Positions 7,886 through 17,407 of a stretch of 64,000 bases of DNA are shown one piece after another (the first letter of the stretch is position 1; every line of letters starts with the position of its first letter). Below the pieces are notes generated by a model, which was not told the DNA's origin, ran no database searches, and worked only from the letters and a program-made list of their open reading frames with translations. Made by a program: the position numbers and the translations under genes. The DNA comes from Microbacterium sp. LWH11-1.2. Its GTDB lineage: Bacteria > Actinomycetota > Actinomycetes > Actinomycetales > Microbacteriaceae. The stretch is from the NCBI RefSeq assembly GCF_038397745.1, contig NZ_CP151636.1:372001-436000 (forward strand). The letters are read 5' to 3'.

Positions 7886-9375
7886 GCGGTGCCGCGAGCT
7901 CGCCGCGCGGCGAGCTCGCCCGCGGCGGTGCGCTGAGCTTCGCGGGGTCGGCGGTGAGCGCCGTCATGGGGCTCGTGCTGATCGTGATCCTCGGCCGGCT
8001 GCTCGGCGACGCGGGCTCCGGAGTCGTGCTGCAGGCGGTGGGCATCTTCACGATCGCCCTCGGGGTCGCGCGTTTCGGGATGGACTCGGCGGCGATCTGG
8101 ATCCTTCCGCGTCAGTTGGAGGACCAGCGGCAGCTGCTGCGGCCGACCGGGGCGTTCCTGCTGATCACATCCGCCGTCGTCGGACTGGTCTGCTCCGCCG
8201 TGCTCTTCGTCGGCGTCCTGATCGTCGAGGCGCAGGCCCCGGGAGACGAGGTCGCCGCGGCGCTCCGGACGATCGTCTGGTTCCTGCCGGTCGCCTCCGT
8301 CATGCTCACCGCGCTCTCGGCGACGCGGGCGCTCGGCAAGGTGAACGCCTACGTCCTGGTCGGCAACGTGGCACTCCCGACCCTGCGCCCGATCGCCATC
8401 GCCGTCGCGGTCGGGCTGGGAGCCGGAGCGGTCGCCGCCTCCTTCGCCTGGGCGCTGCCGCTGCTCCCCGCCGCGATCGCCGCGATCGCGGTGATGCTCG
8501 TGCAGCTCCGACGGCTGGGGCGGACGAGCGAGCCCGGATTCCTGCGATCCGACGTGCCCAAGCGCACCCTGCAGTACGCACTCCCCCGCGTCGTCTCCTC
8601 GGCGCTCGAGCAGCTGCTGATCTGGCTGGCGGTGATCATCGTCGGCGCGATCGCCGGCCCCGCCGCCGCAGGCGTGTACGGCTCCGCGAGTCGCTTCGTC
8701 GCCGCCGGGATGATCGTCGACACCGCGCTCCGCGTGGTCGTCTCGCCGATGTTCAGCCGGATGCTGCACCGCAAGGACACCGGCGAGCTCGAATCCGTCT
8801 ATCGGACGGCCACCGTGTGGCTGGTGCTGTTCAGCACGCCCGTGTACATCCTCCTCGCCGTCTTCGCCCCGGTCGCGCTGTCCCTGCTCGGAGAGTCGTT
8901 CGCCGACGGCCAGAGCGTCCTGATCGTGATGTCCGTCGGCTCGATCGTGACCTTCCTCGCCGGCAACATCCATTCCGTGCTGCTGATGAGCGGCCGCAGC
9001 GGATTGGCCGCGCTGAACAAGGCCGTCGCCGTCGCCGTCAACGTGGCGCTCATCTATCTCTTCGTGCCCCTCTGGGGCATCACGGGCGCCGCCGTCGCGT
9101 GGGCGGTCGCCTGCGCGCTCGACGCAGCACTCGCCTCCCTGCAGGTGCGCTTCGTCCTCGGGCTGCGGGTGTCGCCGCTCGCCGGTCTCTACCCGCTCGT
9201 CGTCGCCATCGTCACGATCGGCGTCCCCGCCGCGGGCTTCCGACTGCTCTTCGGCGCGACGTGGCTCGGCCTGATCGCCACAGCCATGGTCGGCGCCGCG
9301 CTGTTCCTCACGTGGTGCCGTCTCGATCGCCGGCGTCTCCACCTGGATCAGCTGCGCCTCCCGGGCGCACGATAG
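7882..9375 (+). CDS. Polysaccharide flippase (Wzx/MATE-like, MOP superfamily)
   Basis: 497 residues from ATG 7882, overlapping the previous stop by four bases. About 12-14 hydrophobic helices are spread along the chain, starting with ELARGGALSFAGSAVSAVMG, a typical opening for O-antigen/teichoic-acid flippases. The family flips lipid-linked repeat units to the outer face of the membrane. It ends the first exopolysaccharide operon; a new promoter follows at about 9411. Confidence 0.92.
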   Translation: MSGAASSPRGELARGGALSFAGSAVSAVMGLVLIVILGRLLGDAGSGVVLQAVGIFTIALGVARFGMDSAAIWILPRQLEDQRQLLRPTGAFLLITSAVVGLVCSAVLFVGVLIVEAQAPGDEVAAALRTIVWFLPVASVMLTALSATRALGKVNAYVLVGNVALPTLRPIAIAVAVGLGAGAVAASFAWALPLLPAAIAAIAVMLVQLRRLGRTSEPGFLRSDVPKRTLQYALPRVVSSALEQLLIWLAVIIVGAIAGPAAAGVYGSASRFVAAGMIVDTALRVVVSPMFSRMLHRKDTGELESVYRTATVWLVLFSTPVYILLAVFAPVALSLLGESFADGQSVLIVMSVGSIVTFLAGNIHSVLLMSGRSGLAALNKAVAVAVNVALIYLFVPLWGITGAAVAWAVACALDAALASLQVRFVLGLRVSPLAGLYPLVVAIVTIGVPAAGFRLLFGATWLGLIATAMVGAALFLTWCRLDRRRLHLDQLRLPGAR

Positions 9376-9410
9376 ATCTGAAGACAGGTCTGGTGCGGAA
9401 TACACCGGCA

Positions 9411-9432
9411 TGCTAGAGTGCCGCCTGGGGAA
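9411..9432 (+). promoter_or_regulatory. Extended -10 promoter TGCTAGAGT followed by CTGGGGAA
   Basis: TGC at 9411-9413 directly precedes TAGAGT (9414-9419), an extended -10 element. CTGGGGAA lies at 9425-9432, about where the transcript should begin. Nearly the same promoter (TGCTAGACT, 22550-22558) precedes the cytidylyltransferase gene. The leader downstream can fold (CTTCTC with GAGAAG at about 9434-9456). Confidence 0.45.
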
Positions 9433-9501
9433 TCTTCTCGTCTCTACGTATGAGAAGCCGCTCGGTGGGACGAGCAAATCAGAATCTGGGGAAAACAGGG
9501 G

Positions 9502-10137
9502 ATGTCTAACGACGTTTTGGGGACGCCTGCTGCGAGAAAACGCAGCACGGCACTATGGATAGCGATCGCGGCAGTGGTACTCGCCGTCGTCGGGACGATC
9601 AGCGCGTTCGCGCTCACCGCCAACCGCGACGACCAGGCTGCGACAGGCTCAGGACCTTCGCCGACGCCGAGCGTGACGGCGACGCCCGCTCCGGCAGCGC
9701 CGCCGACCGTCGCCGGTGAGATCGACGCCGACGAGGCGCAGCTCACCATCCAGACCGCGCTGGCCGCGCCGATCGGCACCGCCGGTACGTCGGCTGATCT
9801 GGCCGCCGTACTGAAGGACGTCGCGGTCGACGCCTATGCGGCCGAGGTCGAGGCGCAGTGGCAGGAACTCATCTCGCAGGGCTGGAGCATCGACGGCTCG
9901 CCCACGCTGGTGTCGACCGAGGTCACGAGCCTCTCCGCCGACGCCGAACCTCCGACGGCGGAGATCACCGCCTGCGTCGACTCGTCCGCGGTGACGATGC
10001 TCGACGCGAACGGCGATCCGATCGGCGACGACTCGGCGAAGACGCCCCGAGCGCTCCACCTCTTCACACTCATCCAGGGAACCGATGACATCTGGCGGAT
10101 CTCCGCCCACGGCTTCCCCAACGACCCGACATGCTGA
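9502..10137 (+). CDS. Membrane-anchored or secreted protein of unknown function
   Basis: 211 residues. One hydrophobic segment (about 17-40: LWIAIAAVVLAVVGTISAFAL) precedes a Thr/Pro/Ala linker and an extracytoplasmic domain of about 130 residues. That domain (VDAYAAEVEAQWQELISQGW, then EITACVDSSAVTMLD and LIQGTDDIWRISAH) reminds me of NTF2-like or Mce-associated lumenal domains, but only weakly. It has its own promoter and a CTGGGGAA/AGGGG Shine-Dalgarno region. A role in surface glycan assembly or anchoring is inferred from position only. Confidence 0.75.
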   Translation: MSNDVLGTPAARKRSTALWIAIAAVVLAVVGTISAFALTANRDDQAATGSGPSPTPSVTATPAPAAPPTVAGEIDADEAQLTIQTALAAPIGTAGTSADLAAVLKDVAVDAYAAEVEAQWQELISQGWSIDGSPTLVSTEVTSLSADAEPPTAEITACVDSSAVTMLDANGDPIGDDSAKTPRALHLFTLIQGTDDIWRISAHGFPNDPTC

Positions 10138-10166
10138 ACACGGCTGCTGACGAAAGGCGCCCTGCA

Positions 10167-13100
10167 ATGACTCGCTCCACCTCACGTCGCTCCGGCCGCA
10201 TCGCGGTCGCCGCGGCGACCGCTGCCCTCACGATCGCCGCGCTGTTCACTCCGGTGTCGGCTGCGACGGCGGCAGAGCCCACGCTCCCGACGGCCGACGG
10301 CCTGACCGAGATCACCGCCGCCGCGTCGTGCTGGGAGATCAAGCAGCGCAACCCGCAGTCGCAGAACGGCGTCTACTGGCTCAAGACGCAGGCCATGGTC
10401 GCCGCCGACCAGTTCTACTGCGACCAGACGTCGAACGGCGGCGGATGGCTGCTCGTCGGACGAGGCCGCGAGGCATGGTCGACGTCGACCAACGGCTCGG
10501 GCTCGCCCGAGCAGGTGCGCACCGACATCACCGGCGAAGCGGCGTTCAAGCCGCGCCAGCTGTCCGGTGAGCTGATCGATCAGCTGGCCAACAACCAGCC
10601 GATCAAGAACCTCGCCGACGGCGTCCGTCTGGTCCGTGCGACGAACACGGCCGGCACGACCTGGCAGGACTTCACGTTCACGTTTTCCAGCCCGCGTGAC
10701 AAGTGGACCTGGATGTTCAACAACGAGCAGCGCGTCAATCAGTACAAGGTGGGCGGTGTGACCCGCAGCGGCGGCAACACCTCGAACTTCGGCAACGACA
10801 ACAACTACGTCCGCGTCCGCACCATCACCGGTGCGACCGAGGGCTGGGCGATGGGCTTCGGCTTCGGCAGCAACATCCGCGGCAACCCCGCGAGCTCGAG
10901 CTACCTCTGGTCGAAGGACACCAACACCGGCTACGCCCGACCGTTCACCCAGGTGTTCATCCGTCCGCAGCTGTCCACCGCGTCGTTCGAGAGCATCCCC
11001 GCGACCGGCACCGCCGCGATCGCGAACCAGGCCGTCGTCGACAGCTTCGCCCAGACGCAGAACTGGGGAGTCGCCGGCCTCGGCGCCGGCGCCGCCTCGA
11101 CCGAGGGCAGCAACGAGGTCTCGGCGTTCACCGAGGTCGGGAGCACGGTCTTCGTCGGAGGAAACTTCACCACCGTGCAGAAGACCGCAGGCGGTGGCAG
11201 CGCGCAGTCGCAGGCCTACCTCGCGGCCTTCCAGCGCGATACGGCCGAGTTCATCCCGACCTTCCGGCCGACCTTCAACAACCAGGTCAAGGCGCTCGCG
11301 CCGCTCCCCGGCAACCGGGTCGCGGTCGGCGGGTTCTTCACCCAGGTGAACGGCCAGAACGCTGCGGGCCTCGTGGTCCTCAACGCGACCACGGGTGCGA
11401 TCGACACGGCATTCACCGGCCGCCTCATCAACGCGCTCAGCGGCGGCATCCCCGTCGTGCGCACGCTCGACGTGCAGGGCGGATGGCTCTACGCGGCCGG
11501 CGTCTTCACCCACTCCACCGGGGGCACCTCCACCACGCAGAGCTACACGCGTGGAGCCGTGCGCTTCAACGTCTCCAACGGCACGCCCGACGGCACGTGG
11601 AACCCCGAGTTCAACGGCACCGTCATGAGCGTGGACGCATCCGCACAGGGTGACCGCGCCTACTTCGCCGGCTTCTTCACGATGTCGAAGTCCCGCCCGG
11701 CCGACAAGGCGGCGGCGATGTCGACGGCGAACACCGACCTGTTCCCGTGGGCCGTCGTCTTCTCGAACCGCAACAGCGGCAGGACCGGCTACCAGCAGGC
11801 GGTCCTCGAAGTCGGCAACCGCGTCTGGCTGGGGGGATCCGAGCACTCGCTGTTCAGCTACTCCCGTGACGGTCTCACGCTGCAGAGCTCGTCCGTCGGC
11901 AACGCCGGCGGCGACTTCCAGGCGATCGCGACGGACGGCAACGCCGTGTACGGCGGTTGCCACTGCTTCGAGACGCAGTACGACGGCTCGACGACATGGA
12001 ACCCGGTCGGCACGGCCTGGACCGCTGCGGATGCCGTCTACGGCTCCGGCGCATGGAGCGCCTCGACGGGTGCGCGCATCCCGAGCTTCAACGGCGACTT
12101 CGACACCAACCGCGGCGCCGGCTCCTGGGCCCTGTTCGTCGACTCGACCGGCACTCTGTGGCAGGGCGGTGACTGGACCTACTCCACGCAGCCCGGCTAC
12201 GTGCGGCAGTGGTCGGGCGGCTTCGTCCGCCACGGTCAGCGCGACATCGTCGCGCCGACGACGCCGACGAACCTCGTCGTGAACACGAAGCCCGACGGCG
12301 TGGCCCTCACGTGGGGCGCCTCGACGGACAACCGCGGCGTCACGGCCTACCAGGTGCTCCGCAAGGATCGGGTCGTCGCCACGGTGACCGGCACCACGGC
12401 GACGCTCCCCGCCGCACCTGCCGACACGCTCTACTTCGTCCGCGCCATCGACGCACGGGGCAACGCCTCAGCATCGACGGCCGGGGTGACGGCGGTGGCG
12501 CCTCCGGCGCAGCCGACCACGGCCACGCTCGTCGCGGCGGGATCCAACTGGTCCTACCTCTACAACGCGACCGGTCCGACCGGCGCCTGGACGACCCCGG
12601 GCTACGACAGCACGTCGTGGCAGACCGGCGCCGCTCCGCTCGGCTGGGGACAGACGACCCTCGGCACGACGCTGACGACCAGCGTCACGCCGAAGCCGCT
12701 CGCCTCCTTCTACCGGCAGACGTTCCAGGTGGCGAACGCCGCGGTGGTCGAGTCGGTGAAGATCACGACTCGCGCGGATGACGGCATCGTCCTCTACGTC
12801 AACGGCACCGAGGTCCTGCGCAAGAACGTCGACGCCGGGACGGCGGGTGTCGGCACCTATGCCAACGTCGCCGTCGGCGCTGCCGCCGCGCTCGCGAACC
12901 CCGTGACGATCACCGTGCCGGGCAACCTGTTCACCACCGGCACCAACGTGATCTCGGCCTCGGTCCACTCGAACTACCGGACCACGCCGAGCCACAGCTT
13001 CGAACTCGAGGCCGTGGCGACGATCGGCACCCAGCCGGCCCCGCCGGCAGAGCCCGAGCCCGAGCCCGAGCCGGAGCCCGAGCCCGAGCCGGAGCCCGAG

Positions 13101-13616
13101 CCGGAGCCCGCCGTCACCACGGTCGTGGCGGCAGGTTCGGCCTGGTCGTACCTGTTCTCGAACGACGCGACGCCCGCGAACTGGGCGGCGACGGACTTCG
13201 ACGCCTCGACCTGGACCTCCGGCACCGGCGCGTTCGGCTGGGGGCACACCGAGCTCGCGACTCCGCTCGACACCACGCTGAGCCCGCGTCCGATCACGAG
13301 CTACTACCGGCACCCGATCACGCTCTCGTCGGTCGACTTCACGAAGCTGACCGTGACGACGCGAGCCGATGACGGTGTCGTGGTCTACGTCAACGGCGTC
13401 GAGGTCGCACGGAAGAACCTGAACGCGGGTGCCGTCACGCAGGGCACCTATGCGAACGCCGCGGTGTCTGCTGCCGCCGCCGTCAGCACGCCGTTCGTGT
13501 TCGATGTCCCGGCCTCGGCCTTCGTGGCGGGTGCCAACGTGATCGCGGTCGAGGTGCACTCGAACTACCGCTCGACTCCGAGCCATAGTTTCGAGCTGTC
13601 CGCCGTGACATCATGA
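10167..13616 (+). CDS. Large secreted fibrinogen-like / Fn3 / jelly-roll multidomain protein
   Basis: 1149 residues from ATG 10167 (AAAGG upstream), with a Sec signal peptide ending near SAATAAEP. Domains in order: a fibrinogen C-terminal-like module (about 45-270; SCWEIKQRN, GVYWLK, QFYCDQTSNGGGWLLVGRG); a long beta-propeller-like region with recurring VGGNF/VGGFF-type repeats (about 310-690); one fibronectin III domain (starting near APTTPTNLVV); then two copies of a roughly 160-residue beta-sandwich module (WSYL...GWG...TRADDGIVLYVNG...VHSNYR), joined by a Glu-Pro repeat linker at 13053-13110. No catalytic motif is obvious. It is probably a surface protein binding or organising the polysaccharide. 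Its stop overlaps the next start (ATGA). Confidence 0.85.
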   Translation: MTRSTSRRSGRIAVAAATAALTIAALFTPVSAATAAEPTLPTADGLTEITAAASCWEIKQRNPQSQNGVYWLKTQAMVAADQFYCDQTSNGGGWLLVGRGREAWSTSTNGSGSPEQVRTDITGEAAFKPRQLSGELIDQLANNQPIKNLADGVRLVRATNTAGTTWQDFTFTFSSPRDKWTWMFNNEQRVNQYKVGGVTRSGGNTSNFGNDNNYVRVRTITGATEGWAMGFGFGSNIRGNPASSSYLWSKDTNTGYARPFTQVFIRPQLSTASFESIPATGTAAIANQAVVDSFAQTQNWGVAGLGAGAASTEGSNEVSAFTEVGSTVFVGGNFTTVQKTAGGGSAQSQAYLAAFQRDTAEFIPTFRPTFNNQVKALAPLPGNRVAVGGFFTQVNGQNAAGLVVLNATTGAIDTAFTGRLINALSGGIPVVRTLDVQGGWLYAAGVFTHSTGGTSTTQSYTRGAVRFNVSNGTPDGTWNPEFNGTVMSVDASAQGDRAYFAGFFTMSKSRPADKAAAMSTANTDLFPWAVVFSNRNSGRTGYQQAVLEVGNRVWLGGSEHSLFSYSRDGLTLQSSSVGNAGGDFQAIATDGNAVYGGCHCFETQYDGSTTWNPVGTAWTAADAVYGSGAWSASTGARIPSFNGDFDTNRGAGSWALFVDSTGTLWQGGDWTYSTQPGYVRQWSGGFVRHGQRDIVAPTTPTNLVVNTKPDGVALTWGASTDNRGVTAYQVLRKDRVVATVTGTTATLPAAPADTLYFVRAIDARGNASASTAGVTAVAPPAQPTTATLVAAGSNWSYLYNATGPTGAWTTPGYDSTSWQTGAAPLGWGQTTLGTTLTTSVTPKPLASFYRQTFQVANAAVVESVKITTRADDGIVLYVNGTEVLRKNVDAGTAGVGTYANVAVGAAAALANPVTITVPGNLFTTGTNVISASVHSNYRTTPSHSFELEAVATIGTQPAPPAEPEPEPEPEPEPEPEPEPEPAVTTVVAAGSAWSYLFSNDATPANWAATDFDASTWTSGTGAFGWGHTELATPLDTTLSPRPITSYYRHPITLSSVDFTKLTVTTRADDGVVVYVNGVEVARKNLNAGAVTQGTYANAAVSAAAAVSTPFVFDVPASAFVAGANVIAVEVHSNYRSTPSHSFELSAVTS

Positions 13617-14338
13617 CGGGAGTGATCTCACAGAGTCGGCCCGGTTTCCGCGAGTACCTCGCAGACCTCAACCGCGCCCAGAAGAGCGGCGCGGGGGTGC
13701 CCGCGTACACCCGCTGGGTGAACCGTCGGCTGGCCCGTGGGATCGCTGCCGGATCCTCGGCGCTGGGGCTCACCCCCAACGCGGTCACCACGATCAGCGC
13801 GATCCTGTCGGCGGCCGGGCTGGCTCTGATGATCGTCGTAGGTCCGACGTGGTGGTCGGCGCTGCTGACGGCCGCGCTCCTGGCCCTGGGCTATGTCTTC
13901 GACTCCGCCGACGGCCAGGTCGCCCGCCTCACCGGGACATCGAGCCCGGCCGGCGAGTGGCTCGACCACGTGGTCGATGCGATCCGCACGCCGGCGATCC
14001 ACCTGACCGTGGCGGTCGCGGTCGTGCTCCACCGCCCGGAGCTCGTCTGGGTCGCGATCATCGCGCTGCTGTTCACCGTGATGAGCGTCGGGCAGTTCAT
14101 GAGTCAGATCCTGGCCGAGCAGCTGGTGCGCAACTCCGGCGGCGAGGCCGAGGAGGGCAGCGGGCTGCGCAAGTCGCTCTTCCTCCTGCCGACCGACACC
14201 GGGGTGCTCTGCTGGAGCTTCGCGCTCTGGGCGTTCCCGCCCGCTTTCGCCGTGGTCTACGCACTCCTGTTCGCGATCAACCTCGTGCACACGGCGGCGT
14301 CGATGCGGCGCAAGTACCGCAAGCTCGTCGCACGCTGA
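13613..14338 (+). CDS. CDP-alcohol phosphatidyltransferase family protein
   Basis: 241 residues starting at ATG 13613, four bases inside the previous gene. The family signature D-x2-D-G-x2-A-R-x8-G-x3-D-x3-D is present as DSADGQVARLTGTSS followed by PAGEWLDHVVD; its Asp residues bind the metal and CDP. Several membrane helices surround it. Enzymes of this family transfer an alcohol phosphate from a CDP-alcohol to an acceptor. With the TagD-like cytidylyltransferase at 22632 it could decorate the polysaccharide or make a polyol-phosphate polymer; that link is an inference. Confidence 0.9.
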   Translation: MTGVISQSRPGFREYLADLNRAQKSGAGVPAYTRWVNRRLARGIAAGSSALGLTPNAVTTISAILSAAGLALMIVVGPTWWSALLTAALLALGYVFDSADGQVARLTGTSSPAGEWLDHVVDAIRTPAIHLTVAVAVVLHRPELVWVAIIALLFTVMSVGQFMSQILAEQLVRNSGGEAEEGSGLRKSLFLLPTDTGVLCWSFALWAFPPAFAVVYALLFAINLVHTAASMRRKYRKLVAR

Positions 14339-14343
14339 TCCCC

Positions 14344-14376
14344 CGCGCCGGTCGCGTCCATCGGACGGCCGGCGCG
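14344..14376. terminator. Hairpin between convergent genes
   Basis: CGCGCCGG (14344-14351) pairs with CCGGCGCG (14369-14376), with an inner CGTCC/GGACG pairing. It lies between convergent stop codons at 14338 and 14387. There is no clear U-tract. Confidence 0.5.
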
Positions 14377-14386
14377 TCGGCGTGTG

Positions 14387-15943
14387 TCAGGAGTCCGCTG
14401 CCACCGGGTTGCGCGCCTCGTGGCGCAGGGTCGCCGCCCGCTCGCTGCGTGCGGGGAACGGCCAGGCGATGCCCGACTCCTTGCGCTGCGCGCGCGGCAG
14501 GCCGCGCTCCGCGATCGCCCCGAGGATCCGCGTGTCGATCCCGTCGGCCTCTTCCCTGATCCAGCGGATCTCGGAAGTGGTCGTGTCACGCTCGCGCGTG
14601 ACGACCACGACCGACTGCGCGACCCGCAGACCGGCGAGGATGCTCGCGGGATGAGCGGCCGACGAGAGCACGAGGAACGTGATCTCGTCGCTGCCGGCGT
14701 TCTCGATCGCCGCGTAGGTCTGATCGGTGAGCAGCAGGTCTCCCTGGTACTCGTCACCCTCGTCGGTCGCCGAGAACACGCGCAGAGAGGGGATGGTCGC
14801 GGAGGTCGCCGTGCCGGCTTCCTCCTCCTCGAGCGCGAGTGCCGCGCGCAGGTGCTCGTGGAACTCGTCCGTGCCCTCCGGGACGATGAACTGCACGTCG
14901 TGTCCTGCCTGCGCGGTCACGACCGCGAGGTTGACCGCGGTCGGCGACGTCTCCGTGCGGTGCGTCGCGTCGATGACCAGGACCGTCGTGCCCAGATAGA
15001 TGTCGACGAGGAGACGCTCGCGGGTGACGCGCAGCGAATCGGCCGCGGCACCGCGCGCCGGCACGTCTTCACGCCGCGCATCGACCGTCGCGAACACCGG
15101 GGCCCGGAGCGCCCGTGACATCTCCTTGGCGTTGCGCAGCCGGCGATCGAAGGGATTCCAGACGAACGCGGCGATGAGCCCGAGGACGAGTCCTGCGGCG
15201 ATGCCCGTGAGCAGGGTCACGGTGCGTCCCGGCGCGAAACCGAGTTCGTTGTCCTCGGCGGCCGAGAGGACGATGCCGCCAGTCGTGTCGACGCTCTGCA
15301 GACCGTTGCGCTGCGAGAGCAGTCCGTCGAGCTCGGTGAGGATCTGCTGGCGCTGCGTCGTCGCCTGCGCGTAGGCGGCGCTGGTCACATCGGCGCTGAC
15401 GAGCGCCTGGTTGGCCTCGCCGAGAGTCGTGTTGAGCGCATCGATGCGCTCGGTGAGATTGGTCACCATCACCGTGATGCGCTCCTGCGCCTGATCGCTG
15501 CGGAAGGACAGGTACGCGGAGGCGACGGCATCCGCCCCCTTGATGGCCTCCGCAGAGCTGTCCGCATCGAAGTCGACCGTGACGACAGCCGCACCCGACG
15601 AGGTCGTCACCGTGGAAGCGGCGCGGATCTCACTCGGGCTGAGATCGCCGTCGAGAAGATCGGACGCGCGCGAGGCGACCACGTGCGAACGGGCGATGGC
15701 CGTCTCGGTCGCATCGTCGAGCAGACCGGACGCCGCCTTCTGCGCACTGAACGGCTCGGTCGTGATCACGTTGAGGTTGATCGTCGTGGTGGCCGTGACG
15801 GTCTGCTGCGCGACCACGAGATATCCCGCTGCCGCGATGCCCCCGAGCACCGTCGCGGCGAGGATCACCCGCCACTGCCGCTTGAGCACGAAAACGTACT
15901 GCTCGAATCCGAGCGTCGTCGTGCTTCCCTGATCCTCGTCCAT
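14387..15943 (-). CDS. Wzz/Wzc-like polysaccharide co-polymerase with degenerate BY-kinase domain
   Basis: 518 residues from ATG 15943 (a TTG at 15946 is also in frame; GAGGGGAAG lies upstream). The N-terminal Wzz domain has a first membrane helix (VILAATVLGGIAAAGYLVVA) and a second near residue 250 (VTLLTGIAAGLVLGLIAAFVW) around a coiled-coil-rich outer segment. The cytosolic C-terminal half has the fold order of tyrosine autokinases (LVIDATHRTE, then TAVNLAVVTAQAG), but the expected P-loop GxGKS/T is replaced by THRTETSPTAVNL, without the key Lys, and no Tyr-rich tail is present. It likely controls chain length or export without kinase activity. Confidence 0.87.
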   Translation of the reverse strand: MDEDQGSTTTLGFEQYVFVLKRQWRVILAATVLGGIAAAGYLVVAQQTVTATTTINLNVITTEPFSAQKAASGLLDDATETAIARSHVVASRASDLLDGDLSPSEIRAASTVTTSSGAAVVTVDFDADSSAEAIKGADAVASAYLSFRSDQAQERITVMVTNLTERIDALNTTLGEANQALVSADVTSAAYAQATTQRQQILTELDGLLSQRNGLQSVDTTGGIVLSAAEDNELGFAPGRTVTLLTGIAAGLVLGLIAAFVWNPFDRRLRNAKEMSRALRAPVFATVDARREDVPARGAAADSLRVTRERLLVDIYLGTTVLVIDATHRTETSPTAVNLAVVTAQAGHDVQFIVPEGTDEFHEHLRAALALEEEEAGTATSATIPSLRVFSATDEGDEYQGDLLLTDQTYAAIENAGSDEITFLVLSSAAHPASILAGLRVAQSVVVVTRERDTTTSEIRWIREEADGIDTRILGAIAERGLPRAQRKESGIAWPFPARSERAATLRHEARNPVAADS

Positions 15944-16057
15944 CAACGATCTTCCCCTCGACTGCGAGCGCGCCTGTGTCGACCCCCGGGCTCCCAGCCC
16001 TCTTCAGTGTCCGTGGGCCTATCCTAGGGGCGGAGCCTGAGTGAAAACGGAGGACGC

Positions 16058-17347
16058 GTGCGTACGGATCTCGCCGTCGTCGGTGCGACGCCCCCGTCGA
16101 CGGTCGCCCGCGCCGCCCTGCCTCGGTGGCCCTTCACGGCGATGCTCGCACTGTTCCCCCTCTGGTGGGGTCTCGGGGTCGCCGAGATGGCCTGGATCCC
16201 GCTGGCCGGATGCATGGTCGTGCTCATGGTCAGACGCGGCGGCATCCGGGTCCCCCGCGGCTTCGCGATCTGGCTGCTGTTCATGGTCCTCATGTGCGCG
16301 TCGGTCATCGGCATCGACACGTCGGGCCGCCTCATCGGGTTCGTCTACCGTGCCCTGCTGTATGCGACCATCACCGTCGTCTTCGTCTACGTGTACAACG
16401 CGAAGGAGACGCTCACCCTGCGCTACGTGCTCGGGCTGATGACGCTCTTCTGGCTGTGGGCGGTCCTCGGCGGCTTCGCGGGTGTCATGGCACCCGAGTT
16501 CGCCTTTCGCACGCCGCTGTCGTACATCCTGCCGCAGGGTCTCCAGGCCAACGAGCTCATCAGCGAGATGGTGGTGCGGCGGCTGACGCAGTTCAACCCC
16601 GAGAGCTGGCTCGCGCTCGATCCGCGACCCTCTGCACCGTTCCTCTATACGAACGGCTGGGGCAACGTCTACTCGGTGACTCTCCCGATGGTGGTCGCTT
16701 ACATGACCCTCATCCGCCGCGGCAAGGTCTTCTGGCTGCTGCTGCTCGCCATCCCGCTCTCGCTCATCCCGGCCTTCCTCACCCTCAACCGCGGCATGTT
16801 CATCGGACTCGCGGTGGCCGCCGCCTACCTGTTCTTCCGCTTCGCGATGGCCGGCCGACTCCGGCAGGTGCTGCTGCTCACCGTCATCGGCGTGGTGGCG
16901 GCCGTCGCCGCGATCGCCCTCGACGTGGGCAGCAAGCTCACCGATCGCGTCGAGACGAGCTCCTCGACGGAGGATCGCGCGAACCTCTACGAGGAGACGT
17001 TCGTCCGCACCCTGCAGTCGCCGCTCTTCGGCTACGGGGCACCGCGCCCCTCGTTCACCGACGGGGCGCCGTCGGCCGGGACGCAGGGCCATCTGTGGAT
17101 GGTGATGTTCTCGCACGGCTTCCCCGCACTGATCTGCTTCGTCGGCGCCCTGGTGTGGATGTACTTCGCCACGATCCGCGGCCGCAGCACCGCGATGCTG
17201 GTGCTGCACACCGTGCAGCTCGTGATCCTCGTCGAGGTTTTCTTCTACGGCGTGCTGCCCAACGGCCTGATCCTCACCTTCCCCGCCGCGGCGCTGGCCA
17301 TGCGGGAGCTGAGAACGACGTTGTCGCCGCCCTCGTCGAACCGGTAG
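16058..17347 (+). CDS. Wzy-like O-antigen polymerase/ligase membrane protein
   Basis: 429 residues from GTG 16058 behind a good GGAGG. About ten to twelve membrane helices; the large periplasmic loop and the region around LTLNRGMFIGLAVAAAYL fit the O-antigen ligase/polymerase superfamily. Such proteins polymerise lipid-linked repeat units outside the membrane or transfer chains to an acceptor. It diverges from the Wzz-like gene, its usual partner. Which of polymerase and ligase applies cannot be decided here. Confidence 0.85.
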   Translation: MRTDLAVVGATPPSTVARAALPRWPFTAMLALFPLWWGLGVAEMAWIPLAGCMVVLMVRRGGIRVPRGFAIWLLFMVLMCASVIGIDTSGRLIGFVYRALLYATITVVFVYVYNAKETLTLRYVLGLMTLFWLWAVLGGFAGVMAPEFAFRTPLSYILPQGLQANELISEMVVRRLTQFNPESWLALDPRPSAPFLYTNGWGNVYSVTLPMVVAYMTLIRRGKVFWLLLLAIPLSLIPAFLTLNRGMFIGLAVAAAYLFFRFAMAGRLRQVLLLTVIGVVAAVAAIALDVGSKLTDRVETSSSTEDRANLYEETFVRTLQSPLFGYGAPRPSFTDGAPSAGTQGHLWMVMFSHGFPALICFVGALVWMYFATIRGRSTAMLVLHTVQLVILVEVFFYGVLPNGLILTFPAAALAMRELRTTLSPPSSNR

Positions 17348-17407
17348 GATGTAGCCCGTCACGCCTGAAGGGGAGCGCGTGGCATCGACCAAGACTTTGG
17401 GGAGTCA
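17345..17407 (+). promoter_or_regulatory. Candidate promoter/leader of the glycosyltransferase operon
   Basis: A -10-like TAGGAT lies at 17345-17350. AAGGGGAG at 17369-17375 precedes a GTG at 17379 that opens a short out-of-frame reading frame running into the glycosyltransferase gene. TTTGGGGAG (17396-17404) then serves as Shine-Dalgarno for ATG 17408. Confidence 0.3.

Noticed and set aside
7663..9477. Leftward 604-codon open frame opposite the flippase
   Set aside because: Composition is His/Asp/Glu/Arg-rich without domains, a typical antisense shadow; the rightward frame encodes a membrane protein.
13053..13110. Short tandem repeat (Glu-Pro codons) as a regulatory or CRISPR-like repeat
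   Set aside because: It lies in frame inside the secreted protein and simply encodes a stiff linker; no spacers of CRISPR type.
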